The notes under the pieces are model-generated. The model was not told the DNA's origin. It saw only the letters and a program-made list of their open reading frames with translations, and searched no databases. Positions 13,201 to 24,669 of a DNA stretch of 64,000 nucleotides are shown one piece after another. Numbering within the stretch: the stretch's first letter is position 1; each line of letters begins with the position of its first letter. The DNA is from Acanthaster planci (lineage: Eukaryota; Echinodermata; Asteroidea; Valvatida; Acanthasteridae). The stretch spans positions 3,858,519-3,922,518 of the forward strand of contig NW_019091362.1 in NCBI RefSeq assembly GCF_001949145.1. The letters are read 5' to 3'. The position numbers and the translations under genes were made by a program.

Positions 13201-13400
13201 TGCACAAATTAGCAATGATTTACGCACTGGATGGATGTGGCCCCATTGCTCTGACACACAAACAGTTTGACATTTATACAGAGAAGGGTCACTACTACGC
13301 GGTGGCCCACCTGAAATTGGATTGGAGGAAAGGTTGGAATAACACAGAAACAAATTGGCCCCCGAGCTAGATAGATGAGGGTAATGCAAATTGATAGTAG

Positions 13401-13601
13401 GATGGGGGAAAATGGTGCATTGCAAGTTCTGGGTGTGAAGGTAATGCGGAGGGCAGCACTTTGGGTCCAAAATGTCTTGAGGAGTCAATACTGTCTTCAT
13501 CCAAAGGCAGCACTTCAGGCCCTCAGGGTTTCGAAGAATCAATGTTGTCTTCATTCAGGAAAATGACAAAGAGGGATCAGGGAACTCGACCTGCAGTATG
13601 A
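13401..13601 (+). CDS. Candidate coding segment with an 18-codon tandem repeat
   Basis: This plus-strand frame is open from just after a TAG at 13398-13400 to the TGA at 13599-13601 and has no initiator ATG at its start. It contains two tandem 54-bp units (13452-13505 and 13506-13559) that translate to GSTLGPKCLEESILSSSK and GSTSGPQGFEESMLSSFR. Eleven of 18 residues agree, and several base differences are synonymous (GGT/GGC, CCA/CCT, GAG/GAA twice, CTG/TTG). A weaker third unit may precede them (ASSGCEGNAE). The 54-bp period keeps frame. On the minus strand a 137-codon frame also crosses the repeat, but only about 7 of 18 residues agree there. This suggests, without proving, past selection on the plus-strand protein. 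Product unknown; an exon of a Ser/Glu-rich repetitive protein is possible. No good splice donor or acceptor was fixed. Confidence 0.3.
   Translation, partial: DGGKWCIASSGCEGNAEGSTLGPKCLEESILSSSKGSTSGPQGFEESMLSSFRKMTKRDQGTRPAV
13452..13559. repeat. 54-bp tandem duplication
   Basis: Two diverged 54-bp units, both beginning GGCAGCACTT and sharing TCTTCAT near the end (ACTGTCTTCATCC / GTTGTCTTCATTC). Confidence 0.75.
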
Positions 13602-14378
13602 AAGTAGTCGGTAGGGAGCTCACAGCTGCGGATTGGGGTCATACAACAGAAATCACCAGAAATTTCTGTCGAAATGCATTTAAGCGTTTTCTTTTACAAG
13701 TGCAAATTGTGATAAACATGAGTACTGAAAAGGACTTTATCAAAACATGATTTGGGTGGATGAATCACAACATAATGAAGTCCAAAACAAGGAAAACAAC
13801 ACCAAACCCTTTAAGGTTCAAGGCATATCCCAGCTGGCACAAACGACCTCCCCATTCATGCTTTAGATGGTCATAGAAGTCCCCGCCCAAGGAATGTGTG
13901 AAGATTGTCACTCACCCAACTAGCGCAAGTTATCAATTTTGTACTCTGAGCATGCCCTCTGCTGCCAACCGAAATAATCGTGCTCCAAATTTGGCCTCCC
14001 TAAATCAATAAACAGCTTCAAATTTCAACACAGAGAAAGTCTGCCCTCCCCGTTTCTACAAACCACTTGACAATGCTCCCCCGCGCGAGCGCACACGAGA
14101 AGCATGTTATTTACTTGAGAGTTCGTCCGAGTGCTGTCTGCTAAATTTAGATGGGCCTCCACATATTCTAACCAATCCAAAAAACTGCTGGGACGATGAT
14201 GTGACAAGAGGCTGCCAAGGCGTATCTCCAACTGCTGGCCATATTACTCAGCTTACTAGAATTTCTCTTGTGTTGGTTAACACCCCAAAATTAAATGGAA
14301 CATCTGAATGCAACACTGCAATGAAGTACAAAGGTAAAATCGCTCCATTTCCACTGAAGGTGTTTTTTGTTTGCCAAG
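13602..14378. other. Noncoding stretch, no gene seen
   Basis: Overlapping 68-77 codon frames occur around 14025-14434, with no domain seen apart from the Ig-like segment listed separately. Confidence 0.45.
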
Positions 14379-14423
14379 TTCGGGTCTTGACTTGTGAGGC
14401 CCAAGGTGCAGAGTCCATCACAG
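14379..14423 (+). CDS. Candidate small exon, Ig-like B-strand sequence
   Basis: A pyrimidine-rich acceptor (TTTTTTGTTTGCCAAG) precedes 14379, and a good donor (ATCACAG|GTAGTG) follows 14423. The 45-bp segment reads RVLTCEAQGAESIT in the only open frame. V-x-LTCEAxG is the usual B-strand sequence around the first cysteine of I-set immunoglobulin domains, so this could be one exon of an Ig-superfamily protein. Against it, the piece is only 15 codons. Ig exons normally run longer, and no flanking exon with the second cysteine (YxC) is visible nearby. Chance cannot be excluded. Confidence 0.2.
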
Positions 14424-16872
14424 GTAGTGATTGATTGAACATGTGAGCACACATGTACGGGCTGTCCATCACATTATGTGGACTTCAAAACAAAGTGTTG
14501 TATGAATTTTCTTTTTAATTTCTCTAATTGTACTTCCAATTATTGTGACTGCATTTTCATCAGATAACCCCCCCCCAAAAATGTGCACGGCAAAATTACT
14601 GGTACATACAATGCTTATGTGTCACATTAAAGGATCTGTATTCTGTGCATCCACACAGCTTTGCCCACAGCTTACCGTCATAGTGCTGAATATAACCGTT
14701 CTCCACAAAGGGTGCTGGAACACAATTTTCTCAAATAAGCAGAGTTATACCAAGCGAAGAGAGAGCAGATTTTTCTGCTGTAAAAGTGTAGGCCTATGGA
14801 GTTTCAAATGCATTTCAATTCAAGTTTGAAGAGTTTGAAAACATGTAGCCCTGAAATAACCTGAACATAAACTATTCTCGATTCAGGTGCAATTCTGAGC
14901 AGCTGCTGGAATTGTTGGACCTTCCAAAAACTCCATTCAGACAGACAACCTGAAAAACATGTACTTGTCTATTGAAATTGTTTTTCGATAATTTTAAAAA
15001 AATTTCTTGACTGCAACTTCCCATTGCTATCCATTGGGTTTTTCTCCTCAAATTAATTCCAGAATAGAACACCACTAGGATATTAATTCATTCCCCGTAA
15101 TAAATCAATACACATGAGTCCTGAATTATGCGTACACCATGCAAATGCACCGTGCACCAGCCTTCATCGGTTTCCACGATGGTTGACGGTATCCTTATTT
15201 CCCATCGGCTATGCAGCAGGTGTGTTTTCTGGCACAGTCAGGGTCATACACTTTTACTCCTGCTGCAGGTCCATCAATTCTCGACAAGGGAATGTGTGCA
15301 ATAGCCATTTCCACCACAAAAAGAAAGCCAGCCAGGCATTTCCATTGAACCCTGAAGTCTGCGCGCACAAATCTTGCATGTAACCCTACATTATTGCATT
15401 GGTTTCCAAGAAAATGTAAGCAGGAAGAATATTCTATTCCAGTCAAAGTACATGTACACTGTAAACACAAAATTGATTTGTATCATCAAGCAGCAAAATG
15501 AAGCATGTGTAAATACGCTCCTGTTGAATATTGATTGCTAGAGAAAATAAGAAAATGAACTTCATTTCCACTAAGATACAGAGTCAAACTGTTTCCCCCC
15601 ACTTCTCTATGACAGTAGAAAAAAAAATTATTTATGGAGGCATGGGGGAAAGGTACAGAACCAGTGATTGCGCTTCAAATACTCTTTACCCCAAGTATTC
15701 TCTTACTTCTTTCAGTCTTAACTCCCTGCGTGTTTTTCAAAATTCTAGCACTTCCAAAAAGTGTCTCCAACAAAAAACTTAAAATATTTTCCAAGTGGAA
15801 ATTTTTTTTGGGGGGGGAGGTGTACGTGCACAGCCTTGAGTTACTATAACAATCCTTCCCATGAAGCATTTCTTCTCGTAGGTGTACACCTGTGTCTATA
15901 TCATTCTGGCAGTATTTGGGGAAAGCTTTCGTTTATTTAATGACTCCCATTTCAGCCAGAGGCACTGCACCGCTGCTTAATGCATTAGGAGAAGGAACAT
16001 AAATGTAGGTGGCTGAGCAGACGATGATCATATGACTATGACGTACATTCAAGTTGATAAAAACAGAGTTCACAGCTCCACCAAGGTCCAAACTGGGTTG
16101 GCCAGTTGTGGTTCACATCTTTTGAACTGGGAAAAATTTCGTTCTCCAGATTAAAAAAAAAAGAGGGCATTCAGCTCAACCTCAACTTTTGCAAGATTAA
16201 TGCACCTAAAATATGCATCAGAGGGAGCGCTGGGAACAAGGAGACGGCACTTTCCTCTCCAGGTTTGATTGTACTTGATATCAAGACCAGATCAGGGGGG
16301 GTGGTGAAGGGGAAAAAGAACAGGAGGGGACGGGGAAGGGGTGGATTGAAATCTCTGTTCAGCTCGGCTCCAGTGTTTGGAAATAAAATTACGGGTCAAA
16401 AAAAAAACCCTGATTAAAACTTCTAAATTCATTCTTGGATTGCCATAGAATGCAGAGACAGCTCCTTGCAAAATATTTGAGCCACACAAAAATACCATCC
16501 AACACAGCCTGCCACATCCTGAAAGGTAGATCCACACTTGTATGTACTAGTATATAAAATGAATATGCATGAACCTTTAACACAATCGGAGCTGATACTG
16601 TGTGATGCTCCTCCTACAATTGCCATCCACCAGAAAAAAAAACCGAATTGGAAAAAATGCCCCCTCTATATACGGCTGAAATACAATTTTGTTTACAAGA
16701 TCAGAGAGAGGAATGATTTGCAAAAAACCCCCCAAACAAACCAGCCTATGCAGTTTTCCATAAATAAAACCCCTCAATGGATAATAACATCCGGGAGTAG
16801 AATATCCTGAGGGTCATCATCAGGTTTTCAGTTTCAAAATCTTGATAACATACCGTAGGCCTAATTTACATG
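14424..16872. other. Noncoding stretch, no gene seen
   Basis: It holds C-to-A and T-to-G homopolymer junctions at 14568-14581 and 15802-15817. Short frames overlap on both strands (15195-15470, 16292-16626) without splice or domain support. Confidence 0.5.
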
Positions 16873-17093
16873 TACAGTCCATCCTCGCTAACCCCAAAGG
16901 GAGTATGTAAAAATCGTATTGAAATTGGAGGATTTGGGACTGTTAGGGTTAATACAGCACGCTGCCAATAAGGAAAGGTTTAGGTCCCAATCCTGGTGGT
17001 CTTCATTATTTTCATTCCTGATGAGGTTCCTGTTTTTATAACAAGGTCATCTGCACAGTCCGCGGAACCTCTTATTAACGAGGTTCAACTGTA
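16873..17093. mobile_element. Pogo/Tigger-like miniature element with TA duplication
   Basis: TA dinucleotides at 16873-16874 and 17092-17093 flank a 217-bp element. The left end is CAGTCCATCCTCGCTAA and the reversed right end is CAGTTGAACCTCGTTAA, agreeing at 13 of 17 positions. CAGT..AACCTCGTTAA is the typical terminal sequence of pogo/Tigger (Tc1-mariner group) elements, which insert at TA. No transposase is present, so it would be a nonautonomous copy. Orientation cannot be set. Confidence 0.65.
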
Positions 17094-18288
17094 TATGATA
17101 TTTTAATTGACGCAAATTAGAAGCCACATGCAGTAAGGAGCAGGGTTACAAATTTAAACCCCAAAGGTTTCCAAATACCCATAGCATGTAAATGCGGTTA
17201 CAATTATACATTGTTTTTCAAAGGGCTGGCAAACAAGAATTTTAAAAGGCTGTTTCATTAATGGGTACTGATGGGGGGGGTTGTGATTGCAGCTTCCCAC
17301 CTTTTGACCAGAGGGGAACAGGCCATAAAATCAGAAAAACGAGGGCTGCAAAGAGGGCTCACATGTGTATTTGAGCAGTTACAAATGTATATTTACAAGT
17401 TATAGACAAAGTGCAATAAACAGTGTAAGAATGCATACAAGTCTCTCTCTGTCTCTAGTTTTTATCCCTGGTCAGTGGGTTTTAGGGATTTAATCATCAT
17501 TATTCTCACATACGCAAAAAACCTTCGATCTGTGATCTTCATTTATGCCAAATGACGTTGTATTAATTGTGAACTTGCATTTAGTGTACAAGTTTGCAAC
17601 CATTCCAACTAAAACTACACAACATTGTTGTCAGAAGCTTTCTGTTGGTGCTCAAACAGGAGATGACCGTTGCACTCAAGTTGTATTAAACATTGGAAAA
17701 TCTGGACAAACACTGCAAATAGATGCGAGGCTTTCTGACTACAAATCTAATCAAAATAACCATACAATTTTACATGAAATAAAAGGGAAATGGAATGTGT
17801 AAATACGACAGCAAAATTCAGGAATCTTTCAGTTTTAAGACATGCATTTATTTTATGAATAATTCCTGTTAAAAGGCTTAAATTTTGAAAAAAAAAGGAT
17901 GACTTTTGTTCTCTCTAGAATGGTGCATGTTAACAAAAAGCTGCCACCAACTAAATTTTTAAAATGCATGGCCCTAATTATTTTGTATGGCACAGTGCAG
18001 CCTGTTTTTCTGGATCGACCAAGCTGGAAATGTCAGGGTTGAACGAACGGCCAGTATTCAGTTGTTCCTTTCCAGAGCTATTTTTAGGGTCAAGAGTCGG
18101 GAATAAATAATCCAGTCTACAATGTCGGGCCATTATCATATTGGTTGGGAAACAGTTTTACCTCAAATTCCATAAAAAAAAAGTTGGGCATAATGGCTTT
18201 ACTTCGTAAGGTAAATTTACATAACAATTTCGTTTTGGGGATGTCTGATGAGGAACAAATAGACAGTCTGGATGTATGTGGACCTTTG

Positions 18289-18304
18289 ATATATATATAT
18301 ATAT
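18289..18304. repeat. (AT)8 microsatellite
   Basis: Eight uninterrupted AT units. Confidence 0.9.
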
Positions 18305-18689
18305 GTGGTTTTTTGCTTGTACGGCAAAAGCATATGTACATGTTCACTGATGAAATGTGTCACCTAACACTACCAGTTAACCTATGACTTCAGTTTCCAT
18401 ATACTGAATGGTTAACTACAGCGTGTAGGCCTACGTACAAGTAATTACAAGTAAGCCTGTGACACAAACAGGAAACATTAACGTATCCTCATAATCTGAC
18501 TGATCCAGTATTCCATGAAGATATTAAAGAATCATAACTGAAGAGGGATATCTAAAAGTGGTTACTGTTTATGAAAACAAGTGCAGTATAAACAAGAAAT
18601 AAAATTTTTAAATCCTACATATTATTCCTGCATACACTTGTATGAGGCAGCTACTTGTACATGTGTGTATATGGTTCAGACGAGGAGAG

Positions 18690-18738
18690 AGTACATGCAT
18701 GCACATGTACAGTGTACATGTATGTACATGCATGTACT
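18690..18738. repeat. TGTACA/ACATGT palindromic-word cluster
   Basis: GTACATGCATGCACATGTAC and further ACATGTA/GTACATG words follow without interruption. The cluster is nearly self-complementary at several registers and can form hairpins on either strand. Confidence 0.7.
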
Positions 18739-19740
18739 GGTGTGGTCACTTTGATCCACTTCAATGTTTCGTGAACCTCTGTCAAATTGTACTGAAGTTG
18801 TGACAGCTCAAGACCCCACACGACCATCACAGCAACACAACTACCTCCACCCTGGATTCAAGTCCAAATCTACAACACTGGTTTCAAGTCCAATTTATAA
18901 GATGTGATTTCATATTTGTTACAGGTCAACAGCACAGGAGAATGTGCAAGTCACACGTTGGCAGAAAAATTGATAACAAAAGGCCATCCTGCAAATCACC
19001 CATTGTCTGGAATAAAACTCCCCCTGAAATCAGCCATTACAAGGGGACGAACATTCCTGGAACACAGGGTTGCCAATTTAATTTTGAGAGAGAGTTGAGT
19101 GCAAGAATTGACAAAACCATTGCTCTGAGCCCGTTTCAGACAGGGCCCATCCATGTTGTACACGATACAAAACATAGGACATGACTCTAGCTACAATTAC
19201 AGCCAAACTGTACAGTCCCTATCAGAAACAAATTTTACCATTATTTTTCTTGATCAGTAAGGATAGGGGCATAGAAGTGTTGAGCTAACGAGTTGTTTTC
19301 ACTGTTGTTTTTTGTTAATACATTTTTGCGTGAAAAATCTTACACGGCCATGATGAGAGCTTGAGAGCATCTGAAATTTGTGTCTCACACTCAAAGCATG
19401 AGAGTTGGCAGTTCTAGGAACAAGAAAACCAATAGCAACACCAGTGCCCTGAGTGCTTCACTGAATTTACAATCTTCAAAAGTGACAGTCCACATCTTCT
19501 ATCCTTGCAAACGGCTACAAATTCACCAGAGACTTCTATGACAAGAGTTTAATTTATGTCTCATGCCAATGTCCGACAATTTACTAAAAGTTTTTTTGAG
19601 AATTATACCAAATCTTTCAGCATCTTTTTCTTGGACGACTCCCTAATTTTGCCCTAATGAGGGCAGTATCAATATAAGGTAGCAGCTGGCATGTTAAAGA
19701 CAATACATATTAATGTGCATTCAGAGGCTGCTACTCTATG

Positions 19741-19756
19741 TCAAGAGGGGGCGCTA
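19741..19756 (+). promoter_or_regulatory. CTCF-like word (AGAGGGGGCGCTA)
   Basis: TCAAGAGGGGGCGCTA resembles the AGRGGGCGC half of the CTCF consensus. It pairs with a second copy 74 bases downstream. A sequence match only. Confidence 0.2.
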
Positions 19757-19814
19757 TTTCAATTTTAGATGAACCTGCCACTTGCACCTGGATATCCTCT
19801 GGATGTGTTAGGTA

Positions 19815-19830
19815 CGACAGAGGGCGCTAT
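19815..19830 (+). promoter_or_regulatory. CTCF-like word (CAGAGGGCGCTAT)
   Basis: CGACAGAGGGCGCTAT fits CYAGRGGGCGC well in its core. The same CAGAGGGCGCTATA(C) word appears again at 60206-60219. It may instead be part of a dispersed repeat. Confidence 0.25.
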
Positions 19831-21175
19831 ACACAAAATCCACAGAGCACAAGTGCTCAAGTCAAATACGGTATTCAATTGTGTGCAAGAATAGCACATT
19901 TTCAGCATTCTGGGTGAAAGATTGCACTCACACAGCATATAACATACACCACGTGTCCATTTAATTTTACGGGTTGGGAATCTGAACTCCTATTTGTTTT
20001 TTACAAAAGCTTAAAATTCACTTACCTGTAAATACATGTATGTTGAAGATGACGGAAAGCACATTCATGAAAGAAAAGAGAGATAAAAATTCCTGTCAAT
20101 AAGAAATCCATTAAAGCCAAATAACGCATGTAGCTATTGTTTGGCATGCACAACGGTTTATCAATTACGAACACAGGATGAGGGTTCTTGTCGTCTTCTC
20201 TGTTTTCTCAGGATGACGTAATCTAAATTCAGAATTCGCATCTTGGAGTGAAAAGAAAAAAGCCCTTTTTAACTTGTTATAGTTGAGCTCTGAAAACAAA
20301 TGACACTGCGTTCGATTTGGATGCTTCCATATATATTTGAACAGATAAAATCAGAGAAAACGTGTTTTCCTTAGAGGTGCTCTTTAAGAACAGTGCCCGG
20401 ACTGAACAAATAATTCTAAGGGAGGCTTGGATTTGACCGGGTATGAGAGTGTCTCTTATGTCCTCTGGTGGGAAAATCCATCTCCCAAGATCTCAGCTGT
20501 CCTTTGACTAACTGCCCAATGCTTTTGAAACTATTAACATACACATATAGACTAATGGAGGAGACATGAACACCATAACTGTGGTGGCACAACACTAAAG
20601 CTTGACTTGAGTGTGCATTTGATACTTCGTGAAACCCGTTGGTCAAAAAGGCACGTAATGCAGGCCCGTTGCCTGACCAGAGACTGGGGGGAGGGGGGTT
20701 CGTCAAACCAAAAAAGTGGAACTTTTGGCACTGTGAACACATATTTTTATACAAAGGCCTATCACAATGAGCTTGGGAATACAACACTGAAAAGTTGCAT
20801 GTCTGTCGCGAACTTAAGGTAGCATGTGAGACTTGTACACTGTAATTTTCAATATTGAATAAATTTAACAGAAATACCTTGATTTTAAACCCTTTGGAAC
20901 ACCTGAAATGTGGATATTTGCTGGAACCTCCGGACGGTACATAATGACTGGAGATTGACTCATTAATGTGGAGAGTCGTGGTTACCTTGAGCTTGAGAAT
21001 CAATGTAGGCCTATAAGCTGTGGCTTGTATGCCAAATATTACGGTATATTTAAAAAATTCAGTACACACACACCCAAGTGTGTATTTGCCTGCAACTGGG
21101 GACCCCCTACTGTCCCTCTTTTGTTTGTACTTTAACTTTTTTAGAAGACCACCCATATGTTTTGTATACAGTTGT

Positions 21176-21240
21176 CAATCGGGGACCCTCTGGCAATCGG
21201 GGACCTTCTTGTCCTCTATTGTTCAGGGTCCCCAATTGAA
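21176..21240. repeat. GGGGACC repeat cluster with inverted copy
   Basis: Two direct copies of CAATCGGGGACC lie 18 bases apart. They are followed by an inverted copy, GGTCCCCAATTG, which can form a hairpin. A related ACTGGGGACCCC lies upstream near 21096. Confidence 0.6.
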
Positions 21241-24185
21241 TGCAGAAACAAACTCACATACACAAAAGACCACCAACAAGCGGAACTCAGAAGTGAGGGG
21301 GGGTTCGTTCGAACCCCTCCCTACTGGCCTGTAATGTATGCGTACCACCAGTCCATGAGCACTGTCCCAATGCAATATAGCTTCTTATTCTGGTTGCCAA
21401 ATTACAATGTAGCTATACATGCGCATGCATAAAGACGTTCATTTTCAGTTCTTCTGTGATGTTTTAATTCAATCTGACACACGTGTGCCATTTATGTTGC
21501 AGTTTGCTGCCCAGCATGTGTTGGACCACATTAAGCTAATCAACGCAGATAGGGGGTTGGCTGAGATACAGTACCAGTCCCCCCAAAACGTGGGTGTTCT
21601 GTGAGAGTAATAACTCAGAATTTCATGAAAACAGTGTCCAAATGATTGGAAGACATTACTGGAGAAAGCCCCGAAGGCTTAGTGTAGAAAAAAATGCATT
21701 GCGAGGATGTCAGAGAAAATGTCATGAGGGTGGATTCATTCTGCCAGGTCTGTGTTTGTAGAGTCAAGGCCTTTGAGGCCTCTTAAACGTGTCTAATGCT
21801 CTGCATTTTGGTCTTAAATGCATGGTGTAAGATCAGTCAGTTTGAAGCTGTTCAGTGCAAGAGATACGCACGTACAGCCTCAAAAGGGGTGCCTACTCAC
21901 AGTCAGCTTTTTAATGAAATCACTGGCTACGCAACAGCTTGAGGTCATCAAGGATGCCCAAGGTCTCCTGTTACATTGTTTTTCTCAATTGAAATTTTAA
22001 CTGTCTCATTTGTGGGGCAGCCACCAACAGACCAGTCCCCTATAAGCCCCATGCCTCAAACTGTTTAGAACTTTGTACTAATCGTGGCTGTGATTTGAGT
22101 CCGCTACAATAGTCCCAAACACTTGTACGAGCAAATGATGCACACAGCTGAACATGCAGTGTGGCATTAAAGTGGAGGTACATATGTAACGACCTATCTG
22201 CACAGAAAGTGGGGATAAATGGATGGGTCTATGACCTACAAAAGTTCCATGCATTTGAACATAAATTGGGCTTGGACTCCCGTTATCTACCCATCTCTCC
22301 CCCCTCCCCCCGCGGCTTCACCACTGTCATTCTTTACTGTGCTCCACTACTTCAGGTGTAATACTGACAGAAAGAATGACTGCAACAAACATGTACATGT
22401 ATGACACGCATGACAATGCCTGTTCTCTAACCTCGCCTGCCAAATTTCCGAACATTTCTAAATACAGAGCTCACTGCACCGCAGGAGTAGTGCACACGCG
22501 AGCGCTTTTGTATGACACTGACTGACGCCTCACACAATCTGAAGTGTTAAAACGAACTCCCAGCATTTTGTCGCAGTGAAGTACCGGTACACTTCACACA
22601 GCTTCCTCACAGTTCTCTGGCTGAATTTCAGCATGGATACATGTGTGTGATTATGCATTACGTGTAACAGCTAGAGGTCAAGTAAAGTTTAACAAATCTA
22701 ACAGCAATGAACTGACATGTACATGTGCATACATGTTCGTGTATGTATGCAAGTTACACATGTACATGTATATTATAACACATACATCTACTCCATGAAT
22801 CTTCAGAATGGAGGATTTCCAGTCACATGATTTTTGATGGTCCGCGTCCAATTTACATAGATGTGCATGGAAATGCACGCACCTCCAAAGTCTCTCAACA
22901 GTCTGAAAACTGCCAAAAGAAACACAGATTCAAAAATGCAAGCGCCTCTATGGACATGGTACGCTTCCTGACACGCCTTTGCCCATCATGTTACGCCGTG
23001 TGAAAAAACGCTGTGCATACCGAGAACTGTTAAATGTCAGTCCTTGCCCTTTACACCTGCATGCAATATATATGTACACGTATTCAGGCAAATTTGCAAC
23101 TCTGAAGGTAATGCTTGCAGTGTAATATATTCCATCATTCCCACGGATAAAGACAGATGCCTGTATGGATTAATATACATACTGTACACGTAGAAGTATG
23201 TACATGTATTTAGTTTTCATGCCGTAATTCACTGGTCAAATTTAAATGCCATGTACCAAGTTTGTAAAGATATCTCTGCTATGTGCGTCACAAAAATATT
23301 TTATGTCATCACTTGCGTCACATCATGATTTACATGGTCACCTCGGATAAATGCGATAGATGTATGTATGCTTCAGTGGCATGGACATACATTGATTTAA
23401 ATGAAAAGTGTCCTGTGTCGTGTGAGAAACATGATCAAGTACTAGCAGCACCTCGTTAAATTATATGGCCCTCTGGGCATTGCACACATACAACATGGAG
23501 ATTGGTGCTGGAAACATCTAGGGAGAGGGGGTGGGAAGAAATTCTGTGTATAGGCCTTTTCACACCGCAGCCTGTCAACCTACGTGTAGGCTGAACTCAA
23601 CCCTGGGTGAACCCATGACCAGGGCCATGGTATGAACTGGGAAAAAAGTTCTTTTTGGACACGAGTGACAAAAAGTGACAACAGTGTGAATCCCAAGGTA
23701 CTTTATTTTACAGGGGAACTTGGCATAATTGGAGTAATGCCAACTTTCGATGCATTGTGAAAATTTTCCGGTGAGGAGACAAGAACCGCGGATAGCTCCT
23801 TTGGGGTTCAATAATTGCCACATTGAAATAGTTTTGCTCTATTTTCAAAACTGCAATTATAAACTACATTTAGGTGTACAATACATTGAAAGGGTTAAAT
23901 CCGTACATGTAGATATGCACGCGTATGCGGAAGTACATGCATATTTCTAACTCTCGTAATTACATGCGCATTTTCAACTGGTACTTTTAATCACAACAGT
24001 TTCACAAGCAAGGTACAAAAGTCATTAGCGGTAATTTGTTTGAACCCTGAAAACATGCGGGTATAAGTACCTGTACAAAGTACACGTACACATACCTGGT
24101 TATCAAAATTGCTATTCAATATTAAACCCAAGTATGATGGTCATCCTAGATAGCTGGTGATATGATACACCAGTGTGTGTATCAA

Positions 24186-24305
24186 TGTACTGTACATTTT
24201 GTATAAAAGCAAGACAGGAAGTGTACAGTACTATTGGTGCGCATGTACATGTACATTTGTACAGTACATGTACATTGTACTTTCATGTACAGTACATTTA
24301 GTACT
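24186..24305. repeat. TGTACA/ACATGT palindromic-word cluster
   Basis: Dense repetition of TGTACA, ACATGTAC and AGTAC, including GCATGTACATGTACA, over 120 bases. Open frames exist on both strands here only because the words are self-complementary. Confidence 0.75.
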
Positions 24306-24669
24306 ATTATTTGCATTAGTGCAGGATCACCTAGGTTATTCCATTCATAGTACTCAGGAGAGTACATGAGGACAAGGATATACTTAGTGTTTACTAAATG
24401 ACTCCTTGATCAACACAATGAGGATAGATGGATGTCATTTTCCCTTACCACTGAAACAAGTGTAAAAATGTTTGAGCGTTGGCATCACTCTTTGCTGTTC
24501 GTGACGATGAGTGACGAGTCATGATGTGAAATGTTAGAGTCTGAATGAAGGATGGCATTTTAATGGACGATTATAATGCTCCTGACTATAAACCCCTTCA
24601 TGTCAGGACGCGTTAAGACATGGCTTAAAAATTGAGATCCTCGGCTTGCTTTTCAGCTATTATTCTCAG

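Larger units (their letters stand above)
9253..13400. other. Noncoding or unresolved stretch
   Basis: No supported gene. One N occurs at 9685. The part from about 9950 to 10700 is somewhat richer in GC, with frames open on both strands; the plus frame 10433-10675 is very polar and basic but has no recognisable domain. There is a GA run at 10211-10221. The minus frames at 11523-11989 are AT-rich and not protein-like. Confidence 0.5.
17094..24669. other. Long noncoding stretch
   Basis: No gene could be supported over this 7.5 kb. It contains an AT microsatellite (18289-18304), TGTACA clusters (18690-18738, 24186-24305), two GGGCGCTA words (19741-19830) and a GGGGACC cluster (21176-21240). The window's longest open frame (minus, 20416-21156, 246 codons) has no domain and an erratic composition, and I do not call it. 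Confidence 0.5.

Noticed and set aside
20416-21156. 246-codon minus-strand open frame, longest in the window
   Set aside because: No domain, no consistent composition, no splice context, and it crosses the GGGGACC cluster. In AT-rich noncoding DNA of this size a frame this long can occur by chance.
23553-23690. Possible miniature element starting GGCCTTTTCACACCGC
   Set aside because: The left end looks like a known style of terminus, but I found no convincing matching right end.
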